Assembly: GCF_009380215.1 (NCBI RefSeq)
Contig: NZ_WHUG01000005.1
Location: forward strand, 372,001-436,000
Origin: Rugamonas aquatica
GTDB taxonomy: Bacteria; Pseudomonadota; Gammaproteobacteria; Burkholderiales; Burkholderiaceae_D
DNA length: 64,000 bases
Direction: 5' to 3'
The translations under genes and the position numbers were made by a program. Shown here one piece after another: positions 45,443 to 53,121 of the stretch. The number at the start of each line of letters is the position of its first letter. Position 1 is the first letter of the stretch. The notes below the pieces were generated by a model, which saw nothing but the letters and a program-made list of their open reading frames with translations, was not told where the DNA came from and searched no databases.

Positions 45443-45760
45443 TTATACGCCGCTCAGTTGAAGGCCGACCACGCCCCCGATCACCATCGCGATGCCGACG
45501 ATCTTTTTCAGGTTGAGCCGCTGCCCGAAGAACAGCGTGCCGAGGACCACGATCCCCACTCCGGCAACGGATGTCCAGATCGCGTAGCCGACGCCGACCG
45601 GGAAGGTGAGCAATGCGAGACTGAGGAAATAGGTGCCGATCGCACCGGTGACGAGGGTGGAGACGCTCCACCAGAAGTGCGTGAACCCCTTCGCATTGCC
45701 GGCAGAGATAGCGACCGCAATTTCAAAGATCACGGCGATTCCAAGATAGATCCAGTTCAT
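45443..45760 (-). CDS. SMR family transporter, first subunit
   Basis: A 105-residue SMR protein (MNWIYLGIAVIFEIAVAISAG) with the conserved Glu13, the GVGYAIWTSVAGVGIVVLG signature and four predicted helices. Shorter than the second subunit, which carries extra N- and C-terminal residues, a size pattern typical of heteromeric SMR pairs. First gene of the SMR-SMR-MarR operon, 35 bases downstream of the palindromic operator. Confidence 0.9.
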   Translation of the reverse strand: MNWIYLGIAVIFEIAVAISAGNAKGFTHFWWSVSTLVTGAIGTYFLSLALLTFPVGVGYAIWTSVAGVGIVVLGTLFFGQRLNLKKIVGIAMVIGGVVGLQLSGV

Positions 45761-45794
45761 ATACGTCCTTGGCTGAAGTTGAGAAACAAATTAT

Positions 45795-45810
45795 ATGCAT
45801 GTGCATGCAT
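45795..45810 (-). promoter_or_regulatory. MarR-type operator before SMR operon
   Basis: ATGCATG-TG-CATGCAT is a perfect inverted repeat of seven bases per arm around two bases, in AT-rich sequence 35 bases before the first SMR gene. Size and position fit a MarR dimer site overlapping the promoter. Confidence 0.7.
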
Positions 45811-45985
45811 TATATTAGCTTTAACGGACATGTCAACAAACAATGGCAGCGTGGCCATCTCGTTGTTCCTATCTCACCATTTCCCTACTCGCAAAATAAA
45901 TTGCCTTTCGGCAATCTGTGGTCTATGATGAGTTTACAAACAGACCCAAACCGCGTCTGTAGTTGCACTTATCAGGCGAATCGAT

Positions 45986-46759
45986 ATGATGCTCAACGAA
46001 CCCATCGCCGTCCCGATCCGTAAAGGACCGCCACGGCCACAAGATGCAATCACGCCCATCCCGGCGTCGGCCAGCTCCCATGAGATGGCAAGCGAAGACG
46101 AGATCGGCGACACGCTAACCCTTCTGGCTTCGCACGGCGACGCGATCTCGATGTACGTGCCGGGCAGCCGCGAACCGGTGCTGGGACGCATATTGTCCGT
46201 CGACCCCGAGTTGCCGCATTTCGTGATGGAGCTCAATGAAGGGGCGAGCCTACCTCCAGGCAAGATCACCTTTGTCGCCGTGCTGCGCACCGCGAAACTG
46301 CAATTCCGCCTGTCCAACACGGATTGGGATTCGCTGCCCGGCCAGCCGCAGCTGATCCCGATGACCTTCCCGGAAACCTGCGCAGTGCTGGACCGGCGCT
46401 CCTCGGAACGCGTGGAAACGCCACTGGGCACGAGTTTCACGGCCGTGCTGGAGCTGCACGGCATCGATCAAGAGTGGTCCATCTATGATTTCTCGCTGGG
46501 TGGCGTCGGCCTGCACTGCTCGAAGAGCCAGGCGAAGGGCTTGCTCAAGGGGCGCAAACTGCTGGATGTGCAGTTTGAACTGGATGAGGAAACCGTCATC
46601 GTCGCAGAACTGGAAATCCGCTTCACGCGCGCCTTCCGCTCCTTCCTGGCGGGCGAGCAGATCCATCTCGGCTGCATGTTCGTCAACATGACGCCGGAGA
46701 CCGAAAGCCAGATCAAGAGCGTGATGGATCATTTGAACCATGCCTCGCGGACGCGGTGA
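45986..46759 (+). CDS. ycgR: flagellar brake protein, YcgR/PilZ type
   Basis: A 257-residue two-domain protein. The N-terminal YcgR domain (about 38-135) is followed by a PilZ domain with the c-di-GMP-binding arginines in RRSSERVETP (about 146) and the DFSLGGVGLH box (about 178). In the family, c-di-GMP binding lets the protein act on the flagellar motor and slow swimming. The start has two ATGs in tandem; AGGCGA precedes them. No flagellar genes are adjacent. The symbol is given for resemblance. Confidence 0.85.
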   Translation: MMLNEPIAVPIRKGPPRPQDAITPIPASASSHEMASEDEIGDTLTLLASHGDAISMYVPGSREPVLGRILSVDPELPHFVMELNEGASLPPGKITFVAVLRTAKLQFRLSNTDWDSLPGQPQLIPMTFPETCAVLDRRSSERVETPLGTSFTAVLELHGIDQEWSIYDFSLGGVGLHCSKSQAKGLLKGRKLLDVQFELDEETVIVAELEIRFTRAFRSFLAGEQIHLGCMFVNMTPETESQIKSVMDHLNHASRTR

Positions 46760-46905
46760 AAAATTGCCGCACGGCTTTCGATGACGAGATTACTCAAGCG
46801 CTCGTATCCTCCGTGGAGGCACCGAGCCCCATGACTAGCGGGCATTGCCCGCCCGAGGCACTCTTACTCTCAGAATTCTCATGCGCTTTGGGCATGTCGC
46901 CACAT

Positions 46906-48138
46906 TCAAGCAGTTTTTTCCTTGCGCCTTGGTGATGGCTTAAACAACTCGAAGTGTGGGGCCAACCCACCATATGCCATATCTTCCAAATCTGGAGAGA
47001 TAGCCACATTGGCAGCAAAATGCATGCGGTAGTACTGCTCAACAATTCGGAGAGTTGATTCCTTAAAATCGCGATGTCGATCATAAATTACACGCGCAGT
47101 TATTTCGATGCCGCGAGCGCTCATGCCTTTACGCACTCGTTCAGTCAAGGTTTCGGCGTTAAAATCGTTGACGAAGATAGCCGTTTTCCTACCGTCGAGT
47201 CGGTGAAGTATCTCTACACTACCGCCACAAAGCATTCCTACCCAACTGGCCAGTGAACCTCGGAAAACCCGAAACCGCACAGCATAGGAATTCAGCCTTT
47301 TGAAGAAATCTTGAATGCTGGCTGGATCCTCCAGCTTGTCGAGCTGCGCGACGGGGAAGCTGTTCTTCAGGTCAGGCATATTGTTGACGTCCATTACTTT
47401 TGCAATCTGGTCTAGCAGCAATCGAATGGTTTTTCGCGAGAGTTTTCTAATTTTTCCGATCTCTTCAATATTGGGCGGAACTTCCCGCTTTCCGGCGCGC
47501 CGACAATAGCCCCGGAGCATGTCATACTCGCAAAGCAAGGCAAGGCGAGGAAGAAAGTTCGTGCTGTACTTGGCTGTTAAAGTCCGGCCGGCGTGCTTAT
47601 CGCTTTTCAGCACTCCCATCTTGCAAAGCCATATGAAACAGTCAAACGGTGCCCCCATGAACTCAAACGAGAACATGCGCTCTACCAACCGATACCGAAC
47701 CGTAGCTGGTGCCTTTGCGTACTTCGGCAGCAGTGTATTGGTTATCTGAACAACCAGCTGAATGTCGCAATGGTGGACCTTGCTCAGTACGGCAAGCACG
47801 ATCCCTTGAAACACATGCTTATGATAGGTTTCTACCGATTCATATTGTTCGATCGAAATGCCATCTGGCAGCCGCGGGAGCTTGCCTGGGAAGACATCGT
47901 TGAGCAGCATTAGCGACTCAGACAGCTCAGCTTCCATCATGCACAAAACGGCGTGCGAGACGATTTGCTGCCTCAGACCGGAGATGCTTCGCTGTTTCAA
48001 CTCGCGCTCGAGATCCTCATTGAGATCCAATAGCCAGCAAAGCTCTTCTGTAAATATGCAGTGCACCAGGATTTGGTTAAAGAATAATTTGTCAACCAAA
48101 TCCAATCCGGCAGTACGAGATGCTGGAATTCGTCCCAT
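46906..48138 (-). CDS. uncharacterised 410-residue protein in accessory cassette
   Basis: I do not recognise this protein. It has no signal peptide or obvious membrane helix. The N-terminal half is helical (ELCWLLDLNEDLERELKQRS, QLVVQITNTLLPKYAKAPAT), followed by a basic middle (KREVPPNIEEIGKIRKLSRKT) and a C-terminal part with TAIFVNDFNAETLTERVRKG and MAYGGLAPHFELFKP. Base composition is clearly lower in GC than the flanks, a sign of transfer. It follows a small glycine-rich membrane protein on the same strand with 66 bases between, so the two probably form one operon. Position next to an integrated element suggests defence, competition or remnant mobile DNA; none is proven. Confidence 0.6.
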   Translation of the reverse strand: MGRIPASRTAGLDLVDKLFFNQILVHCIFTEELCWLLDLNEDLERELKQRSISGLRQQIVSHAVLCMMEAELSESLMLLNDVFPGKLPRLPDGISIEQYESVETYHKHVFQGIVLAVLSKVHHCDIQLVVQITNTLLPKYAKAPATVRYRLVERMFSFEFMGAPFDCFIWLCKMGVLKSDKHAGRTLTAKYSTNFLPRLALLCEYDMLRGYCRRAGKREVPPNIEEIGKIRKLSRKTIRLLLDQIAKVMDVNNMPDLKNSFPVAQLDKLEDPASIQDFFKRLNSYAVRFRVFRGSLASWVGMLCGGSVEILHRLDGRKTAIFVNDFNAETLTERVRKGMSARGIEITARVIYDRHRDFKESTLRIVEQYYRMHFAANVAISPDLEDMAYGGLAPHFELFKPSPRRKEKTA

Positions 48139-48204
48139 GTGTCCACTCTAAAATAGAGGCGGCACAGTCGCCGCCTCGTGTCCAAAGATAAGCAAAGCGG
48201 CCGA

Positions 48205-48561
48205 TCAGGCGTTCGAAGTAACCGCTGCAACGCCGCCGGCCACGCTCGCGCCCAACGTTGCGCCAGTTGCGCCCACTACCATCGTACCGGCAGCTATGCC
48301 GCCGCCGCCAGCAGCCACTGCGCCACCACCAAGAGCCGCCAACGATGCATTCGCCAGCGCGGCACCGGACAAAGTGCTGATAGCAGTGCCAGTGCTAGCC
48401 GCGCCCAGCAAGCCCGTGGCGCCAACCGTTGCCGCAATCGGACCTGCGAATGCCAGGGCGGCACCGCCAGTAGCCACCGTAGCGATGCCAATGGCCAAAG
48501 ACGTAACGGGGTTTTCTGCGATGGTGTCCACAATATCGCCTACCAAATCAAAAAAGCTCAT
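48205..48561 (-). CDS. small glycine/alanine-rich membrane protein
   Basis: A 118-residue protein after a good AGGAG site. A short amphipathic start (MSFFDLVGDIVDTIAENP) precedes three to four hydrophobic segments packed with Gly, Ala and Thr (AIGIATVATGGAALAFAG, AAGGGGIAAGTMVVGATGAT), the pattern of glycine-zipper or bacteriocin-like pore-forming proteins. There is no leader with a double-glycine cleavage site. It is the first gene of the pair with the 410-residue protein. A membrane-perturbing role is a reasonable guess; a structural membrane protein is the alternative. Confidence 0.6.
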   Translation of the reverse strand: MSFFDLVGDIVDTIAENPVTSLAIGIATVATGGAALAFAGPIAATVGATGLLGAASTGTAISTLSGAALANASLAALGGGAVAAGGGGIAAGTMVVGATGATLGASVAGGVAAVTSNA

Positions 48562-48774
48562 GACTTTCTCCTGAGTTTGAAGCAGAGAAGACCGCCTTCT
48601 CTGCACTTCCTGGGAGGAATTGTAGGGTCAGGGAATTGTTGGGTCTATTGGCCATTCAAGTGTACCGTTTTACACACCGAATTTACCAGACCTGATTGTT
48701 CCGGTCATGAGCACTTGATGATGCGAAAACTAAGGCGGCGGCCGTTGGGTTGGCGCCTTCCCGGGATATGCTTT

Positions 48775-48835
48775 TGGAGAGTCGGGCGGAATCGAACCGC
48801 CGATACAGGGATTTACAATCATCGGCCCGAGACAC
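48775..48835 (-). other. tRNA-like 3' half (degenerate)
   Basis: On the minus strand the sequence contains a perfect T-arm, GGCGG-TTCGATT-CCGCC, followed by CGACTCTCCA like an acceptor end with CCA. Upstream is an anticodon-arm-like ATTGTAAATCCC. The 5' half does not complete a cloverleaf. It may be an old attachment-site remnant of a tRNA gene or a tRNA pseudogene. Confidence 0.45.
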
Positions 48836-48865
48836 AACAGGGGGATTTTTTCTTACCAAATTCAG

Positions 48866-48892
48866 AAAAAGAAAAAGCCGGGTTTCCCCGGC
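48866..48892 (-). terminator. former terminator of tRNA-Pro, displaced by island
   Basis: On the minus strand GCCGGG-GAAA-CCCGGC is followed by a T-rich run. It lies 23 bases beyond the left attachment repeat, so before integration it would have followed the tRNA-Pro 3' end directly. Confidence 0.75.
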
Positions 48893-48914
48893 CTCATCTA
48901 ACTCTTTGATTCTA

Positions 48915-48964
48915 TTGGTCGGGGCGAGAAGATTCGAACTTCCGACCCCTTGCACCCCATGCAA
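48915..48964. repeat. attL, 50-bp copy of tRNA-Pro 3' half
   Basis: Fifty bases identical to 57920-57969, covering the tRNA-Pro CCA end through the anticodon loop. Identity stops abruptly on both sides. The integrase gene begins 143 bases to the right. Confidence 0.92.
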
Positions 48965-49078
48965 TTCACCATTCATCCAATACTGTCCACATCAATCTAA
49001 CAATCCTGTAGAATCATACACTTACAGGTTGCATTCGTCCTGATGTGTCCAGACGAAAACAGCTAAATCCAACTTTTT

Positions 49079-49100
49079 TCGGTGCATGAACGGTGCACAG
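49079..49100. repeat. 22-bp integrase arm-type repeat, left copy
   Basis: A 22-base sequence with an internal near-repeat (CGGTGCATGAA then CGGTGCACAG) occurs identically at 57832-57853. Both copies lie just inside the attachment repeats in the same orientation, the expected place for integrase arm-binding or directionality-factor sites. Confidence 0.7.
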
Positions 49101-49107
49101 GGATGAT

Positions 49108-50421
49108 ATGGCAGATATGACAGTGCAGGCTATCCAAGCCTTGAAACCAGCAAGCAGCTACACGAAAACACAGGTCAGCCGTGGCCTGTACATCGGAGTA
49201 GCCACCAACGGCGAGAAGGTTTTCTTTGTCCGGTACACGGTCAACGGGAACAAGAACCGCTCCGAGTACCGCCTACCCAAGCTGTTCGGCCTCAAGTCCG
49301 GGCCGGGACATATCTCCCTGACAGACGCCAGAGCAAAGGCAACCGAGATACAGGCGCTTGCCAAGCAAGGCATCGACTATCAGAAGAAGCTGGAAGACGA
49401 CGCCAAGGCCACAGAAGCCCAGACCGCCCAGCAGGAGGCCCAGAACGCCACCGTGCAAGACCTGTATGACGCTTGGTTCCCTACCACCCGACGCAAGGAC
49501 GGCGGCGCTGAACTGAAACGCTCCTTCGGTCGTGACGTACTGCCTGCCATCGGCACCAAGCCACTGCGCGAACTGGAAGAAGGCCACATCAAGGCACTGA
49601 TACAGCCCATCTCTGACGCTGGCACCAACCGCAAGGCCGTAGTCATCCTGAACAACCTGAAACAGATGTTCAAGTGGGCCAACGGCCGTCGCCCGTGGAA
49701 GCTGCTGGTAGACGATCCTACGCTGAACTTGAAGCCCGAAGACATCACCCAGCCCGACTACGAGGAAGTGGAGCGTGACCGCGTGTTGTCGCAGGACGAA
49801 ATCAAGGCACTCACTGCCAAGCTGCCTGCGGCCCGACTGGTCAAGACCACGGAGCTTGTAATCTGGCTCACCCTGTCCTGCTGCACCCGGATAGGTGAAA
49901 CGGTCAAGGCCGAATGGCAGCACGTCGATCTGGACAAGGGTGAATGGTTCATCCCCGCAGAGAACACCAAGGGCAAGGCACCAGAACACACGGTTTTCCT
50001 GTCCGACTTCGCCAAGCGTCAGTTCCTGGCCCTCAAGGCCATCACCGGCGATAGCAAGTGGTGCTTCCCGAACGAGGACGGCACCGACCACCTGAACACC
50101 AAGGCACCGACGAAGCAGATTGGCGACCGTCAGGCGTCACTCAGGGATGCGAAACCACTCAAGAACCGGAGCAAGGCCGGTGATTCGTTAGTCCTGTCCA
50201 GCGAGAAGTGGACACCGCACGATCTGCGCCGCACCGGGGCAACCCTCATGCAAAGCCTTGGAGTGGAACAGCATGTCATCGAACGAATCGCCAACCACGC
50301 CGAACAGAACCGCATGCAGCGCATCTACCAGCGATTCGACTATGCAGCAGAGCAGCGGGAAGCATGGGCCAAGCTGGGCGCACTGCTGACCGAACTCACC
50401 GCACCACCAACTCAACCTTAA
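49108..50421 (+). CDS. int: P4-type tyrosine integrase
   Basis: A 437-residue site-specific recombinase that joins element and tRNA attachment sites. The N-terminal DUF4102-type arm-binding domain (GLYIGVATNGEKVFFVRYTVNG, LSLTDARAKA-like SLTDARAKATEIQAL) is followed by a core-binding domain and a catalytic domain with the arginine in CTRIGETVKAEW, HDLRRTGATLM and the tyrosine in RIYQRFDY. Length fits P4-type integrases, which favour tRNA genes. The ATG at 49108 is chosen over an upstream GTG. It points inwards from attL, 143 bases from the repeat. Confidence 0.93.
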   Translation: MADMTVQAIQALKPASSYTKTQVSRGLYIGVATNGEKVFFVRYTVNGNKNRSEYRLPKLFGLKSGPGHISLTDARAKATEIQALAKQGIDYQKKLEDDAKATEAQTAQQEAQNATVQDLYDAWFPTTRRKDGGAELKRSFGRDVLPAIGTKPLRELEEGHIKALIQPISDAGTNRKAVVILNNLKQMFKWANGRRPWKLLVDDPTLNLKPEDITQPDYEEVERDRVLSQDEIKALTAKLPAARLVKTTELVIWLTLSCCTRIGETVKAEWQHVDLDKGEWFIPAENTKGKAPEHTVFLSDFAKRQFLALKAITGDSKWCFPNEDGTDHLNTKAPTKQIGDRQASLRDAKPLKNRSKAGDSLVLSSEKWTPHDLRRTGATLMQSLGVEQHVIERIANHAEQNRMQRIYQRFDYAAEQREAWAKLGALLTELTAPPTQP

Positions 50422-50434
50422 CCTTGGAAATCAA

Positions 50435-50800
50435 ATGGACGCACTGTTACCGTTCCTCGTCGTATTCTTCATCGCCTTCTACATGCTGCCCCTGATCGTC
50501 GCTATGAACAGGAAGCACACCAACACTACGGCCATCGCCGTCCTGAACGTGCTACTGGGCTGGACCTTGCTGGGCTGGGTTGGTGCGCTGGTGTGGGCGT
50601 TCTCGTCCCAGCCTGCGGCAGAGGAAGCAGCTACGGATGGGCAGGCAGCGCTAGCACCGGAAAAAGCCGTTCCTAAAAATTTGGGAGCCGCTTCCAGTGA
50701 CCTGAAAGACTGCCCGTTCTGCGCTGAACCGATCCGGGTTGCTGCTATCAAGTGCAAGCACTGCGGTAGCGACCTGACAGCCGTAGCACAGCCAGCCTGA
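50435..50800 (+). CDS. superinfection-immunity-like membrane protein with zinc ribbon
   Basis: A 121-residue protein: two N-terminal membrane helices (LLPFLVVFFIAFYMLPLIVAM and AIAVLNVLLGWTLLGWVGALVWAF) matching the Imm_superinfect family founded on phage T4 Imm, a linker, and a C-terminal zinc ribbon (CPFCAEPIRVAAIKCKHCG). T4 Imm blocks DNA entry of a second phage at the inner membrane; most bacterial homologues are uncharacterised, so exclusion is a guess. It begins 13 bases after the integrase stop and may be co-transcribed with it. Confidence 0.8.
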   Translation: MDALLPFLVVFFIAFYMLPLIVAMNRKHTNTTAIAVLNVLLGWTLLGWVGALVWAFSSQPAAEEAATDGQAALAPEKAVPKNLGAASSDLKDCPFCAEPIRVAAIKCKHCGSDLTAVAQPA

Positions 50801-51231
50801 CCCCGCCATACAGCTACGGGGCCATCCGGCCCTGTACGCTTCTCGCAGCACCCCGCCCCTATTCTTGAGTTCCTGAAAATTCAGGAGCTAATCGACACTT
50901 GCTCGCAGTCATCAAAGGCTCAGAAAGGCACCTTACAGGCCCGTAGCGACGACTTCTCGACCCACTGGCTACCCTCGTATACCCTTGGCACGAAAATCGC
51001 TTACAGAGCCTCTAAATCGTTCTTGATGGGAAGGTGTGTTGGTTGGCAGGAATGCCGGGGATGGTGGAGCGTAGGGAGTGGATGCGGTAGCAACCTGCGC
51101 CGGGATAGCTCTTGAGTAGTACGACCACTGTAGCTACTCATGTTGTACAACCTTGGTATATAACTAGGCTCTCTATACAACTACACACTACCACTCTATA
51201 AAATAACTAAGAGTTATACCTTATGTAGTAC

Positions 51232-51247
51232 AACTTATGCATAAGTT
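51232..51247. repeat. perfect 16-base palindrome
   Basis: AACTTATGCATAAGTT, followed by a partial echo TATATAACATAAGT. It lies in the AT-rich core of the non-coding region and is a candidate protein-binding or origin site. Confidence 0.6.
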
Positions 51248-51762
51248 ATATAACATAAGTATTACCCTACACTCGCTGCGCTCGTTCCGGGGTGAAGTTT
51301 ATCATGCCGATAGGATTTTGTCAATTAAGCAGTTCATGAGCTTGACTATCATAGCATGCTGGAACTGGATCGAGCAAGACCTCAGCCCCTGCCAATCGGA
51401 GTTTTCCGGCCAGAGTTACTAAATAGGCAATCATCGACACACAGAAGGCCAGAGTTCGTAAGGCGAAGCCAGCACCCAGTTTGCTAAGCAAGCTCGTGCG
51501 AGAAACCGCAATTTCCCCGCAACCGCAAAAATGCACCATAGCTGGTTACGTGGACCACTACCGGGTAGCAAGAAACCCCTCACCTCACCCCACAAAGCCC
51601 CATCAGGCTTCGCAGCAAAAACCCGGCGAGTTGCAGCACCGGCACCAGCTCAAACCCCTGCAAACACCCCCCCCCCAAACCACCCGAAAACACCCACCCC
51701 TACCAAGCTCATCAAAAAGTCAAAAATAAAACTTGACACATCGGTTTGTATGTGATCCTTAT

Positions 51763-51791
51763 TTGACAAAAGCACTCCCTCGTGCCATAAT
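51763..51791 (+). promoter_or_regulatory. strong sigma-70 promoter of small-gene cluster
   Basis: TTGACA, 17 bases, CATAAT. A second TTGACA lies 30 bases upstream. About 100 bases later the cluster of small genes begins. Confidence 0.75.
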
Positions 51792-51891
51792 GGCGGTATC
51801 TGTCGGATGAAGTAGGAAGCTATCCGGTACGACCTGAAGAACAACTCCCACAAGAAAATTTGATTAATCCTGAACCATAGGAGCTATAGCC

Positions 51892-52110
51892 ATGTCCGCA
51901 CTACATGCACCGCCTACGTTCGGCGGCAAACTGAACAACGACCGTTACTACGAAGCGGTCATAAGCACCATCAGCGCGCTACGCCCAGCCTCATCGCTGC
52001 GCACTATCGCCGATCACCTGACCACAGCCGGTTTCCTGACCCCTAGCGGGTTGCCATGGAACCGTCGCCGGGTATCAGACTTCATTCGCAACACAACAAC
52101 TCAGAGTTAA
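51892..52110 (+). CDS. small protein with recombinase-like DNA-binding motif
   Basis: A 72-residue protein preceded by GGAGC. Its second half, LRTIADHLTTAGFLTPSGLPWNRRRVSDFIRN in pattern, matches the short helix-turn-helix of large serine recombinases ('iA..L...G..tp.G..W....v...l'), which binds DNA. The same module ends the HNH protein encoded 1.2 kb downstream. It is probably a DNA-binding regulator of the element. Confidence 0.55.
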   Translation: MSALHAPPTFGGKLNNDRYYEAVISTISALRPASSLRTIADHLTTAGFLTPSGLPWNRRRVSDFIRNTTTQS

Positions 52111-52122
52111 AGGAACGTAATA

Positions 52123-52500
52123 ATGACCGCATCAACAAAGCCTTACGCAGTTACCATCAACGAACACAGCAGCACCGCCTTTGCGCAGGCCGCTGCCCTG
52201 ATCCGTCAGGGCTACGTGTTCACAGAAGCTCCACCAGTTATCTACGAGATTAACGGTCAAGCATCAATCAATCTGGTTCTGGGGGCACCCACCCCGTACG
52301 CGATCAAAGCGGCGGAAGCGACCATCAAGCTGTACACCGATCTGGCAGAAGCTGCCGATCAACGTCAAGTCGAGGCAGCAGCACGGCTGACCGCCGAAGC
52401 CGTCGAGAAGCAGCAGAAGAAAGCGGCGCTGGACGCCCAAATTGACGAGCAAACCAAAGCGCTGCGTAAGCTGCGCGACCAAGCCGCCAAACTGAAGTAA
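52123..52500 (+). CDS. small protein with C-terminal coiled coil, unknown
   Basis: A 125-residue protein starting 12 bases after the previous gene, in the same transcription unit. The N-terminal half (YAVTINEHSSTAFAQAAALIRQGYVF, PPVIYEINGQASINLVLG) looks like a small alpha/beta fold, and residues 70-125 form a long helix or coiled coil rich in Ala, Gln, Lys and Glu. A GGGCC-TCCT-GGCCC hairpin follows. Function not recognised. Confidence 0.55.
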   Translation: MTASTKPYAVTINEHSSTAFAQAAALIRQGYVFTEAPPVIYEINGQASINLVLGAPTPYAIKAAEATIKLYTDLAEAADQRQVEAAARLTAEAVEKQQKKAALDAQIDEQTKALRKLRDQAAKLK

Positions 52501-52658
52501 GCCCACCCAGCCGCCATCCGGCGCGCTTCGGGCCTCCTGGCCCTCGTCGCACAAACACAAACAATTACCTGCCGCAGTCGCTCCCGTCAACCCGGTGCGT
52601 TCATCACGTCCGCGTGTTTCGTCGCGTCTGCGCGTAGGCCAACAATAGGAAAACAAAA

Positions 52659-52919
52659 ATGAGTTTTACCACCTCGCGCAGTACGCCGAAGGCACCAGCG
52701 CAACTTACCCACGCAGGCCAACGCGCCTACCTCCCATCGGGTGTCGCTCTTGAGAAGCGCCTCCTGTACATGACTCGGACGGCATGGAAGGCAGTTGAGT
52801 GCCTGAGCCAAGCACGTCACACCGGAAACAGCGAGGTAATTCAGTCTCTCGTACTGCGCGCCCACCGTAATCACCGGGCCGCACAGGCAACAAGCAAGGG
52901 AGTGTCCAATGTTCGATAA
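52659..52919 (+). CDS. small ribbon-helix-helix-like protein, paralogue 1
   Basis: An 86-residue basic protein. Residues 29-68 (LEKRLLYMTRTAWKAVECLS, ARHTGNSEVIQSLVLRA) fit a strand followed by two helices as in ribbon-helix-helix DNA-binding proteins. The core aligns with the next gene: W-x-x-(V/L)-x-x-L, then TG-x-S-(E/D)-(V/I)-I-x-SL. It overlaps that gene by 11 bases. Likely a small transcription factor or antitoxin-type regulator; not proven. Confidence 0.5.
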   Translation: MSFTTSRSTPKAPAQLTHAGQRAYLPSGVALEKRLLYMTRTAWKAVECLSQARHTGNSEVIQSLVLRAHRNHRAAQATSKGVSNVR

Positions 52920-53121
52920 GTACACATCGTTCCACGAGCCGAAGCCTCAGCGCCGCACCATTCAAGGCGACACAGGCCCACTTGAGCGAGGCATCGTCCT
53001 GCTTCCGCCTGCCACATGGCGCACTCTGAACCAGCTTGCCAAGGCCCAGCAGCGCACCGGAAGCGACATCATCACCTCGCTTATCCACTTGGCCGACAAG
53101 GCGCAGGGAGGTGTGCGGTAA
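52909..53121 (+). CDS. small ribbon-helix-helix-like protein, paralogue 2
   Basis: A 70-residue protein with strand RGIVLLPPATW followed by RTLNQLAKAQQRTGSDIITSL, the same pattern as the preceding protein. The two overlapping paralogues may form a heterodimer. Its TAA overlaps the ATG of the HNH gene (TAATG), so translation is coupled. Confidence 0.55.
   Translation: MFDKYTSFHEPKPQRRTIQGDTGPLERGIVLLPPATWRTLNQLAKAQQRTGSDIITSLIHLADKAQGGVR

Larger units (their letters stand above)
48562..49078. other. intergenic junction region between accessory cassette and integrated element
   Basis: No convincing protein gene. In order it holds the promoter side of the small-membrane-protein gene, a tRNA-like 3' fragment, an intrinsic terminator for the minus strand, the left 50-bp attachment repeat and 115 bases of spacer before the integrase arm-type repeat. 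Confidence 0.6.
50801..51891. other. 1.1-kb non-coding, palindrome-rich AT-rich region
   Basis: No plausible gene on either strand. It holds a TCCTGAA-AA-TTCAGGA hairpin (50871-50886), GAGTAG/CTACTC arms (51114-51139), GTTGTACAAC (51142-51151), a 16-base palindrome (51232-51247), a very AT-rich core about 51140-51260, a ten-C homopolymer (51667-51676) and a strong promoter at its right end. The pattern would suit a replication origin or control region of the element; that is inference. Confidence 0.5.

Noticed and set aside
51481..51755. Pro/Gln/Thr-rich small frames in the 1.1-kb gap
   Set aside because: They arise from CCC/ACC-rich low-complexity DNA including a ten-C run, without ribosome-binding sites.
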